The position numbers and the translations under genes were made by a program. Below the pieces are notes generated by a model that was given only the letters and a program-made list of their open reading frames with translations, did not search any database and was not told the origin of the DNA. From NCBI GenBank assembly GCA_937926105.1, contig CALANS010000067.1:1-64000 (forward strand): 64,000 nucleotides of DNA, given 5' to 3'. Positions within the stretch are counted from its first letter, which is position 1; each line of letters opens with the position of its first letter. Source of the DNA: an uncultured Actinomycetes bacterium (GTDB taxonomy: Bacteria > Actinomycetota > Actinomycetes > Mycobacteriales > Nakamurellaceae). Below are positions 59,579 to 64,000 of the stretch, piece after piece.

Positions 59579-60219
59579 GGCGTGCACACCTTTGCCTCAT
59601 TGGGGATGATCGACTGGACCTTCCAATGCCCACCCGTGAACACGACGGTGATCGCCTTCGGGTGCAGTCCAGGAATCGGGTTCGCGACGGGCGGCACTGG
59701 CTTGCCGGTGGCCACGACGTACTGGACGGAAGGGTTGGTCTTGGACGGCGTCGGACAGTCGCTGAGCGCAGTGAGCGAACTGCCGGCTACCAGGACCGTC
59801 AGATGGGGCGTGTCCGGATCCCCGCGGTACGCGAGACCGTGCGCTGTCATGTCCTTGTAGATCGCGACGAGCTGTTTGACGGTCTGATCAGTTACGTACG
59901 GCTGAAGTTGAGCACCGTTCGCCTTCGCGGGGTCGAGGTCCCAGACGTCAAGAACATTGGCCATCGAGATGTATGCGTCAACGGCCGCCTGCGCCGGCGG
60001 AGTCACGGTGGGCGTGGGGACCGGCTTTGTGCTGCCGGACGGACTTGCACTGTGGCTCGCCGTCGTTGATGGGTCACTCGGCGAGGTCGAAGGCGACCCG
60101 GACGGCGTGCTGGAACTCTGCGACGGGCTCAGCGATTGGGTGTGCGTTCCGCTGCTGCTGCAGGCGGCCATGCCCGTGATGGATGCGATCGCGATGATTG
60201 CCAGGACGACGCGCTTCAC
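59575..60219 (-). CDS. Lipoprotein at start of pilus operon
   Basis: 214 residues from GTG 60219 with AAGGGAG and an 8-base spacer. Signal peptide with a lipobox-like end GMAAC (Cys at 22) followed by a long Ser/Thr/Pro linker (about 23-75) and a compact domain (80-214) resembling small alpha+beta (SnoaL/NTF2-like) folds: DAYISMANVLDVWDLDPAKA, VVFTGGHWKVQSI. Surface lipoprotein, first gene of the Tad operon. The regulon motif copy D lies 153 bases upstream. Confidence 0.78.
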   Translation of the reverse strand: MKRVVLAIIAIASITGMAACSSSGTHTQSLSPSQSSSTPSGSPSTSPSDPSTTASHSASPSGSTKPVPTPTVTPPAQAAVDAYISMANVLDVWDLDPAKANGAQLQPYVTDQTVKQLVAIYKDMTAHGLAYRGDPDTPHLTVLVAGSSLTALSDCPTPSKTNPSVQYVVATGKPVPPVANPIPGLHPKAITVVFTGGHWKVQSIIPNEAKVCTP

Positions 60220-60372
60220 GAGGCCGACTCCCTTAACTCGGGCCAACAGGTACAAAGAGCGTTGGCCGTGATCTCAGCGGTGTCAACTGGTCCAAGATCG
60301 CCGAGCGTCCCTGCCTCGTCGCATGCGCCGCCGCGGCTGCGCTGTGCTCGTCGGTTCGACATCCGCACCTCC

Positions 60373-60409
60373 TCACCACCAGAGGGTGACCCGCAGGGTC
60401 CAATCGGAC
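60373..60409 (-). promoter_or_regulatory. Regulon motif, copy D
   Basis: TCACC-N7-GGTGA-N16-GGAC (+ strand) before the pilus operon (start 60219), with the perfect dyad as in copy A. It is followed at 60422-60434 by TAGGTAATTTACC, an inverted repeat of the TAGGTAA motif. The 280-base gap from 60220 to 60499 contains no gene. Confidence 0.6.
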
Positions 60410-60499
60410 ACCTACACCCGACTAGGTAATTTACCAGGGGTACGGAGCGCAGACCGGCACAAGCCAGTCAAGGGGTTTGGTCGCGCCTTGGGGAGGGGG

Positions 60500-60928
60500 T
60501 CAGGAGGTGCTTCGAGTGAGCAGTGCAGCCACTTGGTCTGGGGCGACGTCGAGGGCATCCGCGATCACCTTCGCGGACTCTGCGTCGATGCCACCCTGTG
60601 GTGCACCGCGTCGCTCGAGGCGGTGGTAGCTGGTGATGGGTAGCCCGGTTCGGGCGGCCATCTCCTTCAGGCTGAGGCCGGCGGCAACGCGCAACCGGGT
60701 CAGGTCCACATCAGCCGAGGCGCCGGTCAGCAGCGCAAGCGGCTCCACACCGATCGCCTCGGCAATCAACGGGATCACTCTGGCCTGCGGCCGCGCCTCG
60801 CCACGTTCCCACAGTCGGACGCGATCCTCATCGGCCACGTTGATGGCGGCGGCAAGCGCTCGCTGCGACAGGCCGGCAGCTTGCCGCGCGCTCGCGAGAA
60901 CATCCCCCCGGAGATCCCAGTCCGCCAC
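60500..60928 (-). CDS. HTH regulator with two Xre-type domains
   Basis: 142 residues from GTG 60928 (a TTG at 60958 would add 10 residues). Two helix-turn-helix domains in tandem: GDVLASARQAAGLSQRALAA at about 8-27 and TRLRVAAGLSLKEMAARTGLP at about 77-97, each continued by the usual third helix (RVRLWERGEARP; SYHRLERRGAPQ). A single-chain repressor that could bind a two-half-site operator. It faces the pilus operon from upstream, ending 90 bases before motif copy D, and may regulate it or the replication genes. Confidence 0.8.
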   Translation of the reverse strand: MADWDLRGDVLASARQAAGLSQRALAAAINVADEDRVRLWERGEARPQARVIPLIAEAIGVEPLALLTGASADVDLTRLRVAAGLSLKEMAARTGLPITSYHRLERRGAPQGGIDAESAKVIADALDVAPDQVAALLTRSTS

Positions 60929-61123
60929 ACCTGTCCGTTTCCCAGTCAACCAACTCAACCGCTCGACACCTTACGGGCCTCAGTCAGTCGACGAAACGCC
61001 CTGCCCGGCTGAAGGTCGGGGTGACTTGCAGCGCCGGGAGGACGTGCGTGCAGTGAGAACTCGGCGGGAGACGGAGGCGAGTGCGGACGGCGTGTCCCCC
61101 AGGGTTTCAGGTACAGGTATCAC

Positions 61124-61136
61124 TAACCTGCGGCTA
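61124..61136 (+). promoter_or_regulatory. -10 box of a leaderless promoter
   Basis: TAACCT at 61124-61129 fits the TAnnnT -10 pattern; the expected start point is base 61136, the A of the ATG. No Shine-Dalgarno sequence is present and no clear -35 was seen. Confidence 0.4.
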
Positions 61137-61555
61137 TGACTGAACGGCAGACCGCGCTGGAGGCAGGGATCTGTTTCCGGCTGACTCAGCAACGCATCGC
61201 GGATCTACGTGACGAGGCCAGCCGCCATGCGCTGCCACTGCAAGCGTTGTTGGAGCTGAAGGTTTTCGACGCGATCGCGCCTCGCCTTCGCTTTCGACGT
61301 GACGTTGGGGTTCGCCGGTCAGCGCCGGGCGCGCACGTCGCCTTCCACTTCCGTATGTCGAACGATCAACTCGCCGCTCTGCACACCGAAGCGAAGGGTC
61401 TCAGAATCTCGGTCCAAGCCCTGCTTGAGCTGAAGGTCTTCGGGGAAATTGCGCCTCGCCAGCGCCGCGGCGGCAAGCGCGCCGTCCAGCCCGTAGGTCA
61501 GCAGCCGCTCGGATTGCTCCTCGCCGACGCCCAGGAGGCATCCAATGCTGCGTAG
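61136..61555 (+). CDS. Internally duplicated small protein
   Basis: 139 residues built from two similar units of about 40: FRLTQQRIADLRDEASRHAL then LQALLELKVF...IAPR (12-50) and FRMSNDQLAALHTEAKGLRI then VQALLELKVF...IAPR (71-108). The core pair LELKVF plus a preceding strand and helix resembles a ribbon-helix-helix unit, so the protein may be a fused dimer that binds DNA; this is inference. Leaderless ATG 61136. It lies 200 bases before the replication gene, so copy-number or replication control is possible. Confidence 0.65.
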   Translation: MTERQTALEAGICFRLTQQRIADLRDEASRHALPLQALLELKVFDAIAPRLRFRRDVGVRRSAPGAHVAFHFRMSNDQLAALHTEAKGLRISVQALLELKVFGEIAPRQRRGGKRAVQPVGQQPLGLLLADAQEASNAA

Positions 61556-61570
61556 CCCTTAAACGAAGCG

Positions 61571-61648
61571 GCGGCGGTTTCGGGGGGCCAACCCCAACAC
61601 CGCCGCTGGTACTTCGTGATCGCTCTGGGGGGCCAACCCCAGTCGATC
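61571..61648 (+). repeat. Two nested hairpins sharing a 15-base core
   Basis: GGGGGGCCAACCCCA occurs at 61582-61596 and 61627-61641. Each core folds as GGGG/CCCC around the loop GGCCAA. Outside the core the first is closed by GCGGCGGT/ACCGCCGC (61571-61578 with 61599-61606) and the second by GATCG/CGATC (61618-61622 with 61644-61648), so the outer stems differ in sequence but pair perfectly. Compensated stems around an identical core suggest selected structure. The position before the replication gene fits an origin, iteron pair or RNA switch. Confidence 0.6.
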
Positions 61649-61829
61649 CGCTTCTGTGAGAGAGACCGCCCTGCCAAGGACCGGGACCTCTGTTGTGCCC
61701 TCTCGCGCTAACGAGAAGGACTTTCGCAATCCCGCCACTGCCAAGTGAGGAGGTCGCATCATCGAGAGTAGCCCAAGCCTCGATAGAGATACCCATAAGC
61801 AGCCGCGCGACACGCCGTCGGCCGATGCG

Positions 61830-63677
61830 TTGTGGGCTCTCACGGCGTCCGCTATCGCAGCGTTTGACCGTGTTCGTGTGGCGCGTGACGGGCGTCAGTT
61901 CCGCCGCTCGTGGGAACAGCGGCTCGACCCTGCTCACCGGCCGACATTGCCTGCCGCGGTCCGTACGTACGACGCGTCAGGCGAGACGAAGTGCGTCGCG
62001 TTTGACCTGGACGCCAAGAAGAAGGCCACCCGCGGCGCGGTACTCCGCGACTGCGAACGCCTGACGGCGTGGCTGTCTGAGGCTGGCTGCTCCTATCTGG
62101 TCGACGAGTCGGTCAGCGGCGGCCGCCACGTCTACGTGCTGCTCGACCACAAGGTCAGCCACTCAGAACTGGCGCCCCTGGCCCGGCACCTGCGCTCGGC
62201 CGGGGCGCTGCCGACACTGGACCCGGGACCGCTGGTCAACCTCACCGAAGGCTGCATCCGGCCTCCTGGCGCGACCCACCGCGACGGTGGCCACCAACGC
62301 CTGATCACACCTATGGACGCCGTCTACCGGGCACTGAACCGCCGCACCAGCGCTGCGGCGTGGGCGGCGTTCCTCGCGCAACTGCCGGCGATCGAGGACA
62401 CCCGCCGCACGATCGACCTGCACTCCCCCGCAGCGGGCGACGCGGTGACCGGCCCGCGCCGCCCGCTAGCAAATTCCTACGCGACGATCGCCACGACCGG
62501 CGCCTACGACCCGCGCCGCTACCCCTCCGCGTCGGAGGCCCGTGCAGCGGTCCTGCTGCACGCGCTCTGCCGGGGCTGGACCGAACGCGACATCCAGGAC
62601 GAGGTGCGACAAGGCCGCTGGGCCGGACTCACCGGCCTCTACCGCGAGCACTACGGCTCCCGGTACGCAGGCACCGCTCTCGCCAGCGACATCACCCGCG
62701 CCCAAGCCAGACTGCACGAGCTCCCGTTGCACAGAATCCACACCAGCGCTACGCGCCCACGGGGGGGTGGCGGGACAGCCGCCCGCACACACCTCCGCCG
62801 GTGGGCTGCAGCTGTCGCGATCGCTGTCCGCACCGGTCGCTGGGACAGCCAGAAGTCCTACGGGATCGAACTCGTCCTGACCGCGCTGGGAGACGCTGCC
62901 CGCCGCACCCAGACCATCTACCCAGCCTTCGGGGTCAGACACCTATCCATGGGCACCGGGACCGTGGTGGAACAGTCAGGCCTGGCCAAGACACTGAAGG
63001 TCCTGGCGAGTGAGGACGATCCGTTCGTGCTGCTTGTCGACTCCGACCGAGGTGTCGAGCCCGACGTCTACGAGCTGCGTATCCCCGACCAGTACCTCGA
63101 GGACGTCCCGATCGACGAGGACCTGCCACCGGCCCCAATCGGAGTGCACCCGGCCTTCAGCCTGCTCCCCCGCCCCGCCTACCGCCTCCACACGGCGCTG
63201 AGCCACCCCGGCGAGCCACGAACCCCGGCCGAGCTCGCGAGCGCCACGGCAATGCCCCTGCGCACCGTCTACGCCACGCTCACCGAACTCGAACGAGCCG
63301 GCCTCGCCCGCAGGCGCGCCGCGGGAACCTGGGCTCTCGGCCGCCGCAGCCTCACCCGGTTCGCCCGCCTCAACGGCATCGCCGGCCGTCTACACGACCT
63401 GGTCCGTCGCTGGCGCCAAGAACGCAACGCCCTACGACTGCTGCACGGACTCGAGGAGATCCACTACCCCGCCGCCTTCACCGTCGCTTGGCCAGGCATG
63501 CCCCACGCGGGCGCGAGCCCACCCGAACAGGCCCGCCCGACGCCCGAGGAAATCCTGCATGCCGCCGACCCGCCCCGCCCGGACTGGGTAACGGACCTCG
63601 AGGCGGCCGTGCTCGAGCTGCTCCGCACCGAACTCGGTGCCACGCTCATCGAGCCCGACGAACAGGCGACCGGATGA
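61830..63677 (+). CDS. Replication initiator with primase/polymerase domain
   Basis: 615 residues from TTG 61830. The N-terminal 190 residues match archaeo-eukaryotic-type primase/polymerase domains: CVAFDLDAKK holds the metal-binding DxD, SGGRHVYVLL the nucleotide-binding His, and GCIRPPGATHR the third motif. A middle region follows, then a winged-helix (TPAELASATAMPLRTVYATL, about 452-475) for origin binding. The open frame extends back to 61749, and the only strong ribosome site (AGGAGG, 61748-61753) faces ATC codons at 61758 and 61761, so the true start may be AUC with 23-24 more residues. Probably initiates plasmid or element replication. Confidence 0.82.
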   Translation: MWALTASAIAAFDRVRVARDGRQFRRSWEQRLDPAHRPTLPAAVRTYDASGETKCVAFDLDAKKKATRGAVLRDCERLTAWLSEAGCSYLVDESVSGGRHVYVLLDHKVSHSELAPLARHLRSAGALPTLDPGPLVNLTEGCIRPPGATHRDGGHQRLITPMDAVYRALNRRTSAAAWAAFLAQLPAIEDTRRTIDLHSPAAGDAVTGPRRPLANSYATIATTGAYDPRRYPSASEARAAVLLHALCRGWTERDIQDEVRQGRWAGLTGLYREHYGSRYAGTALASDITRAQARLHELPLHRIHTSATRPRGGGGTAARTHLRRWAAAVAIAVRTGRWDSQKSYGIELVLTALGDAARRTQTIYPAFGVRHLSMGTGTVVEQSGLAKTLKVLASEDDPFVLLVDSDRGVEPDVYELRIPDQYLEDVPIDEDLPPAPIGVHPAFSLLPRPAYRLHTALSHPGEPRTPAELASATAMPLRTVYATLTELERAGLARRRAAGTWALGRRSLTRFARLNGIAGRLHDLVRRWRQERNALRLLHGLEEIHYPAAFTVAWPGMPHAGASPPEQARPTPEEILHAADPPRPDWVTDLEAAVLELLRTELGATLIEPDEQATG

Positions 63678-63751
63678 CCCGCAGCAGCAGCCACGTCGAC
63701 GCCCGCGGCGGCGGCGCGGCGAGGCACGCCCGAACCGGGCCAGTGCCATGA
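63674..63751 (+). CDS. 25-residue coupling ORF
   Basis: ATG 63674 overlaps the replication gene stop (ATGA) and its own TGA overlaps the next ATG (ATGA at 63748). It bridges the two genes exactly. The peptide (MTRSSSHVDARGGG...) is basic and featureless. Either a real small protein or a device to carry ribosomes to the next gene. Confidence 0.45.
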   Translation: MTRSSSHVDARGGGAARHARTGPVP

Positions 63752-64000
63752 GCTTCGGCCGCGACCTATGCCCACGCTGTCGAACCGACGTGCTGTATCT
63801 GCCGACCGACGCCGGCCCGCAGACCTTCGAGGCCGCCGAGTACGCGCTCGACGACGTCGAGCCCGACGATCGCTTCGTCGTGCTCGCCCACCGATACGTC
63901 GCCAAGATCGACCCCGGCCGACCGCCGCCCAACACCTGCCTACGTCTCCACCGCTGCCCGGCAGGGGAAGAAGCCACGCCACCGCCGCCCCGGCCAGAGG
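63748..64000 (+). CDS. Hypothetical protein, cut by window end
   Basis: ATG 63748 continues past base 64000. The 84 visible residues begin MSFGRDLCPRCRTDVLYLPT: a CPRC pair near the start and later NTCLRLHRCPAG, giving four Cys that could bind zinc. The centre is acidic (DDVEPDDRFVVLAHRYVA). Coupled to the upstream 25-residue ORF. Function unknown. Confidence 0.7.
   Translation, partial: MSFGRDLCPRCRTDVLYLPTDAGPQTFEAAEYALDDVEPDDRFVVLAHRYVAKIDPGRPPPNTCLRLHRCPAGEEATPPPPRPE

Noticed and set aside
1..64000. tRNA gene as integration site
   Set aside because: Reading through the window I saw no cloverleaf or T-loop consensus at the element junctions, so integration into a tRNA cannot be claimed here; a covariance-model search would settle it.

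Overview
The window is a GC-rich stretch of an actinomycete genome or large plasmid. GTG and TTG starts are frequent, GTGA/ATGA gene overlaps are the rule, and the protein families (SCO6880-type conjugation proteins, DUF4913, an actinobacterial MobF relaxase fused to a primase) are typical of Pseudonocardiales and related orders. I cannot name the species. Almost everything belongs to one conjugative element (plasmid or ICE) that has itself been invaded three times. No rRNA, tRNA or CRISPR array was seen.

Layout. 1-4.15 kb: cargo genes on the + strand: the end of a P1B heavy-metal ATPase, a small membrane protein and an MFS exporter. 4.6-10.6 kb: a Tn554-like module of three tyrosine recombinases plus a small coiled-coil/HTH protein on the - strand, which has cut an HNH-type gene. 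10.9-27.2 kb: the DNA-processing region, with the 2105-residue relaxase-helicase-primase, an SSB, a Dam-like methyltransferase, several accessory proteins, a DUF4913 protein and a coupling protein split into ATPase and membrane genes. 27.2-32.26 kb: a second recombinase island carrying an ArsR-type regulator and a zinc-type CDF exporter; it splits an ADP-ribosylation/crystallin-J1-like gene, and both halves are still visible. 32.4-44.1 kb: the type IV secretion (mating channel) operon on the - strand: VirB2-like, VirB8-position, VirB6-like, SCO6880, VirB4-like, an NlpC/P60 wall hydrolase, a secreted thioester-domain candidate and a regulator. 45.0-60.2 kb: a complete Tad/Flp pilus operon (lipoprotein, secreted protein, SAF protein, TadZ-like, TadA, TadB, TadC, Flp pilin, three TadE/G-like proteins, LysM-BTAD regulator, prepilin peptidase), interrupted by a lone TnpB with its right-end hairpin. 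60.5-64 kb: a replication region with an HTH regulator, an internally duplicated small protein, two nested hairpin repeats and a primase/polymerase-type initiator.

How it fits together. The relaxase, coupling protein, channel and wall hydrolase form a full conjugation apparatus, and the Tad pilus is probably the cell-contact organelle of the same element. This is supported by a 37-bp conserved motif (TCAYS-N7-GGTGA-N16-GGAC, always in the same orientation) upstream of four separate - strand transcription units: the gene next to the relaxase, the coupling protein operon, the secretion operon and the pilus operon. I take this as a shared promoter/operator that ties them into one regulon. A repeat module of about 65 residues from the relaxase tail recurs in two neighbouring accessory proteins, one of which also carries a copy of the relaxase histidine-motif segment.
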